A stretch of DNA of 64,000 bases from CATQHP01 sp965214915 (GCA_965214915.1 CBDCCP010000001.1:1302001-1366000), one strand, 5' to 3'; shown: positions 8,796-18,258, counted from the first letter of the stretch. Numbers and translations: made by a program. Notes: a model not told the origin generated them from the sequence alone.

Positions 8796-9006
8796 ATTCG
8801 TACTCGGCGCTCCAAGCCGTTTGTTGTTCGACTGCCCTTGTTACCTTGAAACACAGATAGGCAACAACTCTTCCAAAAATGACGACTCTGAATCTACAGA
8901 CCATGAGTAGCTAATTGAGCGGGAAGGAACCGTAGCTGTCCTCTGCCGCGAATTGAGGCGATAGACTGGGATTGTCGGCGCCGGAGACCTCCGACGGCGG
9001 AATACG

Positions 9007-9915
9007 ATGTCGAGTCCCTACATCCTCGGAATCGATCTTGGCGGCACCAAAATTGCCGCCGCGGCTTTCGATCTGGAAGGCAATCGACTCGGCAAGATCG
9101 CCCGGCTGCCGACCATGGCCGAAATGAAGCCCGCCGTCACGCTCATGAACTTGAAACGCGCCGCCAAACAGGCCGCCGCGGAGGCGAGTCTGGAAGGCCC
9201 GCCGGCCGCCGTGGGGATGGGCAGCACGGGGCCGCTCGATCTGCGCAACCAAGTCCTGCTCGACAAGGATTCGCTGCCGCGCCTGGTCGGTTTTCCAATC
9301 GGAAAATTCGTGGAGGAGGAACTCGGCGCTCCTTTATATCTGGAGAACGACGCCGCCTGTTTTACCCTGGGCGAAGCGCGGCAGGGCGCCGGCCGCGGCG
9401 AAGCGGTCGTTGTGGGCATTACGCTGGGCACCGGTTTCGGCTGCGGCATCGCCATCGACGGACAAGTGTTCTCGGGCGCCAGCCACAACGCCGGCGAAGT
9501 CGCCTACTGTCCGCTTGACGGCTCGGACTACGACACGGCATGTTCCGGCGGCGGCGTAGTCCGCCGGTACGAAAGCCTTGCCGGATCCGCGCGGCGCCTC
9601 GACGCCAACCGAATCGGCGACTTGGCGGAGCAGGGCGACGAAAAAGCCAAAGCCGCCTGGAAAGCCTACGGCGCAACCGCCGGCGCCGCGATCGGAACCA
9701 TAGCCGCGATCCTCGATCCGTCGCTGGTCGTCGTCGGAGGCTCCGTCGCGCGCAGAATGCATCTGTTTCAAGCCGAATTGGAAAGCTCGGCGCGGAAGAT
9801 ATTGGCGCCGCCGGCCGCGCAGCAATTCCGTTTGAGACGCTCGCAACTCGGCGACGCCGCCGGCGTAACGGGCGCGGCGGAACTCGGCCGGTCGGGGTAT
9901 ATACTGAAAAGCTAA
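9007..9915 (+). CDS. ROK-family sugar kinase (glucokinase-like)
   Basis: 302 residues with the ROK ASKHA fold. ATP-binding LGIDLGGTKIAAAAFD lies at the N-terminus, the catalytic LENDAACFTLGEARQGAG in the middle, followed by VVVGITLGTGFGCGIAIDG and the sugar-binding HNAGEVAYCPLDG. The C-terminal nucleotide region contains ILDPSLVVVGGSVA. It probably phosphorylates glucose or a related hexose. The usual ROK zinc motif (CxCGxxGCxE) is absent: the corresponding stretch reads DTACSGGGVVRRYESL, keeping only one cysteine. The YtxH gene follows 11 bases later and is probably co-transcribed. Confidence 0.9.
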   Translation: MSSPYILGIDLGGTKIAAAAFDLEGNRLGKIARLPTMAEMKPAVTLMNLKRAAKQAAAEASLEGPPAAVGMGSTGPLDLRNQVLLDKDSLPRLVGFPIGKFVEEELGAPLYLENDAACFTLGEARQGAGRGEAVVVGITLGTGFGCGIAIDGQVFSGASHNAGEVAYCPLDGSDYDTACSGGGVVRRYESLAGSARRLDANRIGDLAEQGDEKAKAAWKAYGATAGAAIGTIAAILDPSLVVVGGSVARRMHLFQAELESSARKILAPPAAQQFRLRRSQLGDAAGVTGAAELGRSGYILKS

Positions 9916-9926
9916 GGAGACCGACA

Positions 9927-10253
9927 ATGGCCAAACGTGAAAGCAGCAATCTCGCTTGGTTTCTCGCGGGCATGACCGTGGGAGCAGTAGGCGCCATCCT
10001 TTACGCTCCCCGCTCGGGTCGAGAAACCCGCGAGGCGCTGGGCGAAACAACCCGCAGGAGCCGCGAGAGTTTGGAAAGAACCGGCCGTCTGGCCGCCGAG
10101 CGCGGCCGCGAGTTTTACCAACAGGGGCGGCGTTTCGCCGACGAGGCCGCCGAATCGGGACGCGAAGCCCTCGAACGCGGCAAAGAAGCGCTCGGCAAAT
10201 GGAAACCCGGCAAACAAGAGGACGATGAGATCGAGGAGCCGCTGGGCGTCTGA
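9927..10253 (+). CDS. YtxH-domain membrane-anchored protein
   Basis: A 108-residue protein with one N-terminal membrane helix (LAWFLAGMTVGAVGAILYAP) immediately followed by the YtxH hallmark APRSGRETRE. A long charged, helical tail rich in Arg, Glu and Ala follows, of the sort seen in apolipophorin- or stress-linked YtxH proteins. The start is the ATG at 9927 behind AAGGAGA; the longer open frame upstream lies inside the ROK kinase gene. Function is not established, although family members are often stress- or envelope-associated. Confidence 0.85.
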   Translation: MAKRESSNLAWFLAGMTVGAVGAILYAPRSGRETREALGETTRRSRESLERTGRLAAERGREFYQQGRRFADEAAESGREALERGKEALGKWKPGKQEDDEIEEPLGV

Positions 10254-10335
10254 CCCGACGACCGTGCGGTTCTCAACCCCGGCGGGCAAGCGCAACCCGG
10301 CGCGAGCCGTGCCATAATTCTTATTGGTGAATCCG

Positions 10336-11001
10336 ATGGCGTCGCGAGTCCTGTTTTTACTTGCCGCAACCGCCGCCCTCACCCTGGCGGCAAAGCTGCC
10401 GGACTGGTACGCCCGTAAACTCGACGACGTCGAATTCGAGGCGCGCATCGTGCAGGACGTCAAGCGCATCGAAAGCATTGCGGGCCATTCGCTGGACGGC
10501 GACTACATTCTCATCGAGATGAAAGTCCGGCCGCTCTACGGCACGCGCGTCGTTCTCCGACGAAACGATTTTCTGCTGCGCTCCCGCCGCGACAACGACA
10601 GCTCCGAAGCGCAGTCTCCCGACCGCATCGCGGGCGACGCGGTGCTGGCGCTGGGCGTGTCGGAAAGAGGCGGAGGAAACGTTTTCCGCGACGCCGTCAA
10701 TACGCCGATCTACGGGGGCGCTCCAGGGACGAACTCGCGGCCGCGGCGTTTGGAAAGCGAAGCCAGCGGTATCGGCGGAGTCCGCTCGGGCGAAACGACG
10801 ATCGAGCTCGAGCAGCGGCGCAACGGCGGCACAACTCTCGCCGGACAGCTCGCCCGGCTCGAGTTGCCGCTCGAAACCACCGATGACGCCGCCGGGTATC
10901 TGTATTTTCAGATACCCGCGAAAGTCAAGCGCAAGCATCTGGAATTGAGCTACGATGGAGGATTCGGAGAGTTCGTTATCGCGTTCAAAAAGCCGGAGTG
11001 A
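10336..11001 (+). CDS. Exported protein of unknown function
   Basis: About 221 residues with a Sec signal peptide (MASRVLFLLAATAALTLAA). The mature part is predicted to be mostly beta strand, with a low-complexity glycine/arginine/serine middle section (about residues 95-160) and a C-terminal motif of alternating strands (GYLYFQIPAKVKRKHLELSYDG). I do not recognise a family. A start at TTG 10324 would add four residues. The 298-base stretch that follows, before bamA, contains no gene I can support. Confidence 0.7.
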   Translation: MASRVLFLLAATAALTLAAKLPDWYARKLDDVEFEARIVQDVKRIESIAGHSLDGDYILIEMKVRPLYGTRVVLRRNDFLLRSRRDNDSSEAQSPDRIAGDAVLALGVSERGGGNVFRDAVNTPIYGGAPGTNSRPRRLESEASGIGGVRSGETTIELEQRRNGGTTLAGQLARLELPLETTDDAAGYLYFQIPAKVKRKHLELSYDGGFGEFVIAFKKPE

Positions 11002-11299
11002 GCCGGCCGGCGCAGCGGCGGCCTTGACCGCATCCATCCCAACCTGACCGCGGACAAATCGCTTCCTTGGGATTTTTACAAACAACCGGCGCTCGATGGG
11101 TACGCGTCGATTCAGCGCGTTCGATAGAATGGACGGTTTCAGGACGATGAACAAGCTGGGTTCGCGCCGGCGTCGCCACGCGGCCGAATCCCCGCTGTCG
11201 GGGCGCAACGGGCCTGAAACCCCCGGCGAAAACCGTGCGTATCTAAACCTTGAACTTCGACACGCCGGCCCGCGACGGCCGGCAGCGTTGCAACCCCAC

Positions 11300-14200
11300 A
11301 TGCAGCATTTCGCCCGGCAATTTCTTTACTCCTCGATTATTTTCGTGCTGACCCTGCCCGCTTGGCTTCCCGGCCCAAGCCTTGCGCAGCAAAGCGTCGC
11401 CGCAGCGGCCGCCCGGACGGAAACAGAGCAGCCGCCGGACGAAACGCATGCGCCGTCGCGCCCCGCGCCGCGCACTTTCCTGCTGGCGCAAGCGCAGCAA
11501 AGGCCGTCGCCGTTCGAAGAAGTTCCCGAGGAAACGGGCCCGCAGCGCCCGGCCTCTCCGTTCGAAGAAGTCGAAGCCGAAACCGAGCGGCAAGTCCGGC
11601 AGCGCCCCGACGAAGCCATTGTCGAAGCCATCGCGTTCCGCGGCACCCGCCGCATCCCCCGCGACAGCTTGGCGGCCCGCATCTTCACCAAGCGCGGCGA
11701 CCTCTACGACCCGCAGACCTTGCGCCGCGACTTCATGGTCCTGTGGAATACCGGCTACTTCGACGATCTTCGCCTGGAAGTCGAAGACGGCGAAATCGGT
11801 AAAATCATCCGCTTCGTGGTCGTCGAGCGCCGCATCGTCAGGACGATCCGCTACGAAGGCAACAAGTCGGCGACCATCTCCGACATCCTCGAGCGGTTCA
11901 AGGAACGCAAAGTCGGCCTCAGCGTCGAGTCGCGCTACGACCCCACCAAGGTCAACATCGCCGCCTTCGTGCTCAAGGAGCTGCTCGGCGAACGCGGGCG
12001 CCAATACGCCGAGGTCACGCCCGAGGTGCGGCAGATTCCGCCGTCGTCGGTCGAGGTCGTTTTCAACATCGACGAGGGCCCGAAGGTCAAGGTGGGCAAG
12101 GTCACCTTCGACGGCAACCAGGTGATGTCCGTCAGGCAAGCGCGGCGGGCGATGAAAAACACCAAGCCGATCGGCATTCCCAAGAGCATCGTGCTCGAGA
12201 ATCTTTTCAAGAAGACCTTCGATGTCCGTAAGCTGGAAGAAGACAAAGAGCGCCTGCGCAACGCCTACCAGACCAAGGGATACTTTCGGGCGACCGTTCT
12301 CAAGCACGATCTGGAAACCCGCGACCAGAAGGGCCGCAGTCTCTTCCCGATTCCGCTGCTCAAGAAAAAGAAGGCCAAGCTGGCCGACATCCACGTCACT
12401 CTGGACGAAGGCGAGCAATACCGCCGGGGCAAGCTCAGCTTCACCGACGTCGAGCTTTTCCGCGTGCCCGATCAGGTGCTCGGACCTGTCTTCGCGATGA
12501 CCGAGGGCGCCATCTTCGACGTGGAGAAACTGCGCAAGGGCATGGAAAACCTCAAGAAGCTCTACGGCGAGTTCGGCTACATCGACTTCGTGGCCGAGCC
12601 GAGCTTCGAGTTCCGCGAGGAGAACGACACGCCGCTGATCGACCTCAACCTCGCCGTCGACGAAGGCAAGCAGTTCTTCGTGCGCCGCATCGATTTCGAG
12701 GGTAACGACACCACCCGCGACAAAGTCATCCGTCGCGAGCTGCTTCTCGACGAGGGCGACATGTTCAATACCCGCCTGTGGGACCTGAGCATGCTGCGTC
12801 TCAACCAGCTCGGCTACTTCGATCCGATCAAGACCGAGGGGCCGGAAACCGACACCGATATCCGCCGCAACACCCGCGAGGGCCTGGTCGATCTCACGCT
12901 CAAAGTCAAGGAACGCGGACGCAACACCATCAATCTCAACGGCGGCGTTTCGGGTTTTGCCGGCAGCTTCATCGGCTTCGGGTACGCGACCAACAACTTT
13001 CTCGGGTTGGGCGAAACCCTCTCTTTCGATACGCAGCTCGGCAGCCGCGAGCGCGTGATCCAATTCGGCTTCACCGAGCCGTATCTGTTCGACAAACCGA
13101 TTCAGGCCGGCTTCACGGTCTTTACCAGCCGGTTCAATTACAATCAGGCCCGCGAAACCTCCATCTTTACCGGTCAGAACTTCATCCCGCTCTTCGAGCA
13201 ACTGGGCAGAGACAACCTCCTCAATTACCGGCAAAACAGCGCCGGCTTCACGACCTTCGTCAGCTACCCGCTGCGCAAGAGTTTCGCCCGCCTGAGCCTC
13301 AACTACAGCTTCCGCAAATCGAGCGTCATCACCTTCAGCCAATCGGCGGACAATCTGTTCAAGTACTATGCTTTCGAAAACGTCTCCGGCCCGAACTCGC
13401 TCGAGGGCATTACGACCAGCCAGATCACTCCCGGATACTTCTACAACACCGTCGATCACCCGATCTCGCCCTCCAAGGGCAAAAGCCTGTTTGCCTCGGT
13501 TGCGATCGCCGGGTTAGGCGGCAACACCAGTTTCATTCAGCCGACGGTCGAAGCCAAGTACTTCAAGCCCCACGGCGCGCGCCGCACGATCGCCATGCGC
13601 GGCTTGTTCTCGTTTTTGAGCGGATACGGCGGCAAGGTCCCGCCGCCCTTCAACCGCTCCTACATGGGCGGCGAAAACGATATTCGCGGATTCCAGATAT
13701 GGTCGATTATCCCCATGGTCTGGATCCCCGACATCGCCACCGTGCCCATCGTGAACGACAACGGCGTCAGGCGCACCCAGGTCGTAGAAGAGGACGGCGT
13801 CGAGCAGCGCGTTCCGGTAACCACCGAAGTCCCCATTTACCGCCTGAACTTCCCTGGCGGCGACTCCCGCTTCGTTTACAACTTCGAGTACCGCATCAAG
13901 CTCTTCGGACCGGTCGTCCTGGCGCCGTTCTTCGATATCGGCTTCAACAAGATTCTACTCAAGAATCAGGTCCGCCTGAACCCCGCGCGCACGCTCGATC
14001 TCAACACCAAGTTCCCGCAGGCCGGGTTCACCGATGTCCTCGATGTTATTCCGGCCACGGAAAAGATTCGCAGCTCCACCGGCATCGAGTTACAAATCAT
14101 GATGCCGGTAGTCAACGCTCCGTTCCGTTTTTATTGGGCGTACAATCCCACGCGCGTCGAGCAGTTCCTGCAGCCTCCGATCGTCGCCGACCGTTCGCTG

Positions 14201-14308
14201 TTTCCCAACCGCAATGCATTTTTCGAAGCGGTGCGTGATTTCGGAATAGCGCATCCCTATTTTGAGAAGCGATCTATGTTCCGTTTCACCATCAGCCGCA
14301 CGTTCTGA
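11300..14308 (+). CDS. bamA: Outer-membrane protein assembly factor BamA (Omp85)
   Basis: 1002 residues from the ATG at 11300. A signal peptide is followed by a proline/glutamate-rich linker containing two copies of the PFEEV motif, a run of POTRA domains (about 95-500) and a C-terminal Omp85 barrel. POTRA signatures include VEAIAFRGTRRIPRDSL, VRTIRYEGNKSATISDIL, VKVGKVTFDGNQVMS and FVRRIDFEGNDTTRDKVI. The barrel carries RSYMGGENDIRGFQ, the conserved Omp85 loop motif, and ends in phenylalanine (FRFTISRTF), the recognition signal for barrel assembly. It inserts beta-barrel proteins into the outer membrane. The skp-like chaperone follows. A longer start at 11096 adds residues without signal-peptide character. 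Confidence 0.96.
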   Translation: MQHFARQFLYSSIIFVLTLPAWLPGPSLAQQSVAAAAARTETEQPPDETHAPSRPAPRTFLLAQAQQRPSPFEEVPEETGPQRPASPFEEVEAETERQVRQRPDEAIVEAIAFRGTRRIPRDSLAARIFTKRGDLYDPQTLRRDFMVLWNTGYFDDLRLEVEDGEIGKIIRFVVVERRIVRTIRYEGNKSATISDILERFKERKVGLSVESRYDPTKVNIAAFVLKELLGERGRQYAEVTPEVRQIPPSSVEVVFNIDEGPKVKVGKVTFDGNQVMSVRQARRAMKNTKPIGIPKSIVLENLFKKTFDVRKLEEDKERLRNAYQTKGYFRATVLKHDLETRDQKGRSLFPIPLLKKKKAKLADIHVTLDEGEQYRRGKLSFTDVELFRVPDQVLGPVFAMTEGAIFDVEKLRKGMENLKKLYGEFGYIDFVAEPSFEFREENDTPLIDLNLAVDEGKQFFVRRIDFEGNDTTRDKVIRRELLLDEGDMFNTRLWDLSMLRLNQLGYFDPIKTEGPETDTDIRRNTREGLVDLTLKVKERGRNTINLNGGVSGFAGSFIGFGYATNNFLGLGETLSFDTQLGSRERVIQFGFTEPYLFDKPIQAGFTVFTSRFNYNQARETSIFTGQNFIPLFEQLGRDNLLNYRQNSAGFTTFVSYPLRKSFARLSLNYSFRKSSVITFSQSADNLFKYYAFENVSGPNSLEGITTSQITPGYFYNTVDHPISPSKGKSLFASVAIAGLGGNTSFIQPTVEAKYFKPHGARRTIAMRGLFSFLSGYGGKVPPPFNRSYMGGENDIRGFQIWSIIPMVWIPDIATVPIVNDNGVRRTQVVEEDGVEQRVPVTTEVPIYRLNFPGGDSRFVYNFEYRIKLFGPVVLAPFFDIGFNKILLKNQVRLNPARTLDLNTKFPQAGFTDVLDVIPATEKIRSSTGIELQIMMPVVNAPFRFYWAYNPTRVEQFLQPPIVADRSLFPNRNAFFEAVRDFGIAHPYFEKRSMFRFTISRTF

Positions 14309-14391
14309 TTTTAATCCCGCGGCCGGGACGACAATCGAGCCGCGTGTTAATCTGGAAGCGTAAAACTTAACGCGAAAGAAGGTTTCGAACC

Positions 14392-14943
14392 ATGCGACCC
14401 GCTGCCCTGCCCAAAGCCCTTGCCGGCCTCTGCATCCTCGCCGTCGCCCTGCCCACCGTCGCCCAAACGAAGATGGGCATCATCAATGTGCAGCAGGCGA
14501 TCGCGAGCACGCAAGAGGGCCAAAAGCTGATCAAAGACCTTGAAGAACAGTACAAGCCGACCCGCGACAAAATGGAGGCGGAGAACAGGAACATCGCCGA
14601 GATGCGCGACCGGCTGCAAAAAGGCGCCAATACGATGAGCGACGAGGCGCGCCGCAATTTGGCGCGTGATATCCAGACCAAGGAGCGCAACCTGCAGCGC
14701 GATATGGAAGACGCGCGCGGCGAGTTCAACCAAGCGCAAAACGAGTTGTTCAATGCCGTCGGAACGAAGTTGATGGCCGTCATCGACAAGTACTCCAAAG
14801 ACAACGGCCTGTCCATCGTTCTGGACATCTCGAATCCGCAGAGCCCCGTGCTCTACGCCGTCAACGAGGTGAACATTACCAACGCCATCGTCGAGTTGTA
14901 CGACGCCGAGCACGCCGCGGGCGCCGCCGGCCCGGCGGAGTAA
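14392..14943 (+). CDS. skp: Periplasmic chaperone OmpH/Skp
   Basis: 183 residues with a signal peptide (cleavage near TVAQ), then the Skp fold. A short strand (MGIINVQQAIASTQEGQKL) leads into two long charged helices forming the coiled-coil tentacles (about residues 45-125), and strands GLSIVLDISN and VLYAVNEVNIT close the head domain. Skp binds unfolded outer-membrane proteins in the periplasm and hands them to BamA, which matches its place directly behind bamA. Length and architecture are normal for the family. Confidence 0.93.
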   Translation: MRPAALPKALAGLCILAVALPTVAQTKMGIINVQQAIASTQEGQKLIKDLEEQYKPTRDKMEAENRNIAEMRDRLQKGANTMSDEARRNLARDIQTKERNLQRDMEDARGEFNQAQNELFNAVGTKLMAVIDKYSKDNGLSIVLDISNPQSPVLYAVNEVNITNAIVELYDAEHAAGAAGPAE

Positions 14944-14969
14944 GGACGCCGCGCGGGCGGCTGCAGATG

Positions 14970-15209
14970 TTGAAGTTCGTGTACGGGGTGGTATATGGTA
15001 TATGCTAAGACTTCAGCCGCCGGATAGACGGATTATCCGCCCGCGAGCAGGTTCAAAGCGGCTGACCGCACGGTAATTTTCACGGTTCTCAAGCGCCTCT
15101 TTTCCTGGTCCGACGAACCTGGACGGAAGTCGCGAGAACCGCCGAATCGAGAAAGCGACGAGGCGCAGCCCCGAGCGGGCAATTCTGCGGCTCGACTGAA
15201 AATCTGGAT
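14970..15209 (+). promoter_or_regulatory. Promoter-like region and structured leader ahead of the zinc-finger-like gene
   Basis: The 266 bases after skp hold no ORF. TTGAAG (14970-14975) with TATGGT 18 bases downstream could be a promoter. The transcript would contain a hairpin, CGGATA (15021-15026) pairing with TATCCG (15034-15039) around a 7-base loop. A longer stem has GGTTCTC (15084-15090) pairing with GAGAACC (15134-15140), enclosing GTCC (15108-15111) and GGAC (15121-15124). This leader ends directly at the next start codon. It may be a regulatory RNA element. The pairings are visible in the sequence; the function is inference. Confidence 0.4.
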
Positions 15210-15482
15210 ATGCGAGAACAATCAGGTAAACGGCCCGGCAGATTCAGTAAGTCCGGAAAACGAAAAGGCGGTCGAAAAAATCGGTACGCCGGCGGCCCGA
15301 ACGACAATCGTGCGAATGGCGGCAACGACTATCGCAACGGCAACAGCGGCGAAACGGGAGTCTGCATCAAATGCGGCCACCCGGCCCCGGACGGCAAGCT
15401 TTGCAGCTTCCACCGCTCGCTCCTGAACACCTTCCGCAAGGAAAATCCGGAGCAGGACCCCCGCCGCAACAAGTTCTGGTAA
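15210..15482 (+). CDS. Small basic protein with a zinc-finger-like C-terminus
   Basis: A 90-residue protein. The first 45 residues are a highly basic, Gly/Asn/Arg-rich, probably disordered arm (GKRPGRFSKSGKRKGGRKNR). The second half holds CIKCGHPAPDGKLCSFH, a CxxC...CxxH arrangement that could bind one zinc ion, and a C-terminal helix rich in Arg and Asn. This resembles small nucleic-acid-binding proteins, but no named family is recognised. The long, structured untranslated leader suggests post-transcriptional control. Confidence 0.65.
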   Translation: MREQSGKRPGRFSKSGKRKGGRKNRYAGGPNDNRANGGNDYRNGNSGETGVCIKCGHPAPDGKLCSFHRSLLNTFRKENPEQDPRRNKFW

Positions 15483-15583
15483 GCTCGCCGCGGGTTTCCG
15501 ACCGGCGTCGTTGTTCGCCGTTTGGGGAGAAAATCCCCGGACAGCGGAGCGGCGGCGCTCAAGCGCCTGAGGAGGTTTTCCGT

Positions 15584-16360
15584 CTATCCTGCGTTGCCGC
15601 CCGCAGTCTTGCGCCCGCGCCGCACCTCATCCGAAAGCACGATCGCTTCGGCCACTTCCTTCATCGTCAGACGCCGCTGCCGGCTCTGCCGCTGCAGCGT
15701 CAGATACGCCTCTTCCTCGCTAAGTCCCAGGTCCCGCTGCAGCACGCCCTTGGCGCGCTCGACGAGCTTCCGCGTCTCCAATTGATCCGCAAGATGCGAA
15801 ACCGTCGAGTCGAGCCGCGCCCGCTCGATCTCCGATCCGACTAAAAAGCCCGCCATAGAAACGATCTGTATCTCGCGCCGCGTATGCATGTGCGGCATGC
15901 GGTGTTGGAGGTTGATGACCCCCACGAGCTTGCCCCGCGCCACGACCGGAACCGACAGAAACGCTTCGAACCTGTCTTCGGGCAGCTCGCTGAACGCCTG
16001 AAACCGCGGGTCCGACGAAGCATCGCGCGGAACCGCGACAGGCTTGCGGTGCTGCGCCACCCAGCCGGTGATGCCCTCGCCGAGCTTCAATTTCAGCCGG
16101 TCGATGACCTCGGGCCTGGGATTCTTCGATGCGCTCAGCACCAACTCGTCGCCTTCCAGCACATAGACGAAAACCGAATCCGCGCCGATCACCTCGTTGA
16201 TAAAGGTCACCACGCGGTCGAGCACGATGCCGAGCGGCTCGGCCGACGCCAACAGACTGCCCACTTCATGAAGAAATTCAACGTCGTCCTCGGCTTGGAC
16301 CGGTTCTCCCGGGATGCTTGCCCGGCTCTCGATTGCAGGATCTAAAACAGACACAGACAC
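15584..16360 (-). CDS. GAF-ANTAR domain regulator
   Basis: 258 residues. The GAF domain (about 30-175) has INEVIGADSVFVYVLEGDEL, GEGITGWVAQHRKPVAVP and FLSVPVVARGKLVGVINLQH. The C-terminal ANTAR RNA-binding domain (about 190-245) has LETRKLVERAKGVLQRDLGL, SEEEAYLTLQRQSRQRR and LTMKEVAEAIV. ANTAR proteins bind paired hexaloop RNA hairpins in nascent transcripts and prevent termination. The GAF domain would sense a small ligand or redox state. No cognate kinase is next to it, so this is probably a one-component sensor. Targets are unknown. Confidence 0.9.
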   Translation of the reverse strand: MSVSVLDPAIESRASIPGEPVQAEDDVEFLHEVGSLLASAEPLGIVLDRVVTFINEVIGADSVFVYVLEGDELVLSASKNPRPEVIDRLKLKLGEGITGWVAQHRKPVAVPRDASSDPRFQAFSELPEDRFEAFLSVPVVARGKLVGVINLQHRMPHMHTRREIQIVSMAGFLVGSEIERARLDSTVSHLADQLETRKLVERAKGVLQRDLGLSEEEAYLTLQRQSRQRRLTMKEVAEAIVLSDEVRRGRKTAGGNAG

Positions 16361-16474
16361 TTTCCTCGGGTTCTCCCCTCCCTCTACGTTATGAGGCGGC
16401 GCTGAACCGAGTCCAATCCGAAGTTTTTATACCCTGAATAACCGCTCCAAACCGGCTGCGAATCCCCGGCAGTC

Positions 16475-16984
16475 TTACTCTGCGTCCGCCTCTTCCGCCG
16501 TCTTGACGATCCCCTGCAATTGCGCCCCATGGTGGCCGTCGTGCCAAATCATGAAGCCGATGTGCGAATGCAGATCCTGAACCGGCAAACGATTGCTGGC
16601 AATGTCCGCGCGATCCAGGTCCGCATCCGCAAGTCCGGCCACGTATTCCCGATACCGCGCGCGCACGTCCTGCAACCGGGCCGACACCTCCGCAACGGCC
16701 GGGTAGCGCGCCGCGTCGTCGAAGGTCTCGCTCCCGTTGCCGAATAAATCCTTCCACGAAGCGAGCATGCGCTCCGCGCCGGTATAGCGCGCCAGAGACC
16801 CGGCTTCGACATAGGCCAGATGGCCCGCAATCCAAAGCGCATGAGGCCCTCCGGGGCGAAACCGATTCATCCAGGCGTCGAGCTCGCCGATCCGGTCAAG
16901 CATACGCTGGGTGCGCCCCCAGGAAAAATCCATCAGCGCCAGAATCCGGCCTAACCGCGTATAAGCGACAGTTTCCTTGCTCAT
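16475..16984 (-). CDS. DinB-family (DfsB-like) four-helix protein
   Basis: 169 residues with the DinB/YfiT four-helix-bundle layout. The candidate metal-binding histidines are visible in IAGHLAYVEAGSL and in the C-terminal HIGFMIWHDGHHGAQL. Family members are metal-dependent, often thiol-transferase-like enzymes. The start at 16984 is fixed by GAGGAGGAACG directly upstream. The longer open frame beyond it has no family character. Confidence 0.85.
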   Translation of the reverse strand: MSKETVAYTRLGRILALMDFSWGRTQRMLDRIGELDAWMNRFRPGGPHALWIAGHLAYVEAGSLARYTGAERMLASWKDLFGNGSETFDDAARYPAVAEVSARLQDVRARYREYVAGLADADLDRADIASNRLPVQDLHSHIGFMIWHDGHHGAQLQGIVKTAEEADAE

Positions 16985-17066
16985 CGAACGTTCCTCCTCC
17001 TCGAAACTCGAAGTCTTCCAGCATACATAAAGGGGCGTTCCGGTTCCGCTAAACTGACAGTCAGAC

Positions 17067-18248
17067 ATGAAACGCCTGCTCGCCATCGCCATTGCCGCCG
17101 TATTCTTCCTCTTCTGCTCCCCGGCCGAGCCGCCGCCGGCCGCCGAAGCGCCCGCCTCGCCGCACATCCTGACCTACGAAGGATCCGCCGGGCCGGGCCG
17201 GGGCAAGCATGTCGTTCTCGTTTCCGGCGATGAGGAGTACCGCTCGGAAGAAGCTCTGCCGCAGCTTGCCAAAATCCTCGCGACCCACCACGGCTTTCGT
17301 TGCACCGTCCTGTTCGCGGTCGATCCCGAAACGGGAATCGTCAACCCCCACGTCAACACCAACATCCCGGGAACCGAGGCGCTCGACAGCGCCGATCTGA
17401 TGGTCATCCTCACCCGCTGGCGCGTCCTGCCCGACGACCAGATGGCCCCCATCGACCGTTTTCTCCAGGCCGGCAAGCCCGTCGTCGGACTGCGCACGGC
17501 AACCCACGCCTTTGCGCCTCCGAAAGATGTCCACCCCGCCGTCAGCGCCTATCTGCGCCAATACCGCAGGGCCGAAGACCCCGACTCCCTGTCCTTGCCC
17601 GACATCCCCGAAGCGGACTGGGGCGCCTACGGCCACTACGGCGACGGCTACACCGGGCCGCAGTCCGCATGGCGGGACGGCTTCGGTCGTCTGGTGATCG
17701 GCGAGCGTTGGTACGCCCACCACGGCCGCCACAAGCACGAAGCCACCAAGGGCGTGATCGCCCCCGGCGCGGCCGAGCACCCGATCTTGCGAGGCGTCGG
17801 CGATATCTGGGGGCCCAGCGACGTTTACACCGTCCGCCTGCCGCTGCCAGGCGATGCGCAGCCGCTCGTTTACGGCCAAGTGGTCGCCCGCAAGGGCGAA
17901 TACGACGAAAGCGACACGATGTACGGCATGCGCCCCGACGACGGCCCTCCGGTCGCCGAGAAAAACAATCCGATGATGCCCGTGGCCTGGACCAAATCCT
18001 ACCAACTCCCCGGAGGCAAGCCGGGGCGCGTCTTCGCCACGACCATGGGCGCCTCCACCGACATCGTTTCCGACGGAACCCGCCGCATGATCGTCAACGG
18101 CGTCTATTGGGCGCTCGGCATGGAGGGCCGGATACCGGCAGGCGGCGCCGACGCGGACATCGTGGGCGAGTACAATCCCACGCGATACAACAACCATCCC
18201 CCCGAATACTGGATCGACCGCGCGGTAAAGCCCGCCGACTTCAAGTAA
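17067..18248 (+). CDS. Exported ThuA-like domain protein
   Basis: 393 residues starting with a signal sequence (MKRLLAIAIAAVFFLFCSP). The hydrophobic stretch ends at a cysteine, so a lipoprotein anchor is possible, but the lipobox is weak. A ThuA/class I amidotransferase-like domain follows: KHVVLVSGDEEYRSEEALPQ, LDSADLMVILTRWRVLP, GKPVVGLRTATHAF, HHGRHKHEATKGVI and HPILRGVGDIWGPSDVY. It is a second, distinct ThuA protein in this window and probably acts in periplasmic carbohydrate metabolism. The gene converges on the MscS gene with an 11-base gap. Confidence 0.8.
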   Translation: MKRLLAIAIAAVFFLFCSPAEPPPAAEAPASPHILTYEGSAGPGRGKHVVLVSGDEEYRSEEALPQLAKILATHHGFRCTVLFAVDPETGIVNPHVNTNIPGTEALDSADLMVILTRWRVLPDDQMAPIDRFLQAGKPVVGLRTATHAFAPPKDVHPAVSAYLRQYRRAEDPDSLSLPDIPEADWGAYGHYGDGYTGPQSAWRDGFGRLVIGERWYAHHGRHKHEATKGVIAPGAAEHPILRGVGDIWGPSDVYTVRLPLPGDAQPLVYGQVVARKGEYDESDTMYGMRPDDGPPVAEKNNPMMPVAWTKSYQLPGGKPGRVFATTMGASTDIVSDGTRRMIVNGVYWALGMEGRIPAGGADADIVGEYNPTRYNNHPPEYWIDRAVKPADFK

Positions 18249-18258
18249 AAAGTCGTTT

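Noticed and set aside
11243..13459. A 738-codon open frame on the minus strand opposite bamA
   Set aside because: It mirrors the bamA codon pattern, has repetitive Asp/Glu/Leu/Val composition and no recognisable domain. bamA is certain on the plus strand.
15046..15060. GGTTCAAAG, reminiscent of a tRNA T-loop
   Set aside because: No matching acceptor, D-arm or anticodon arms can be drawn around it.
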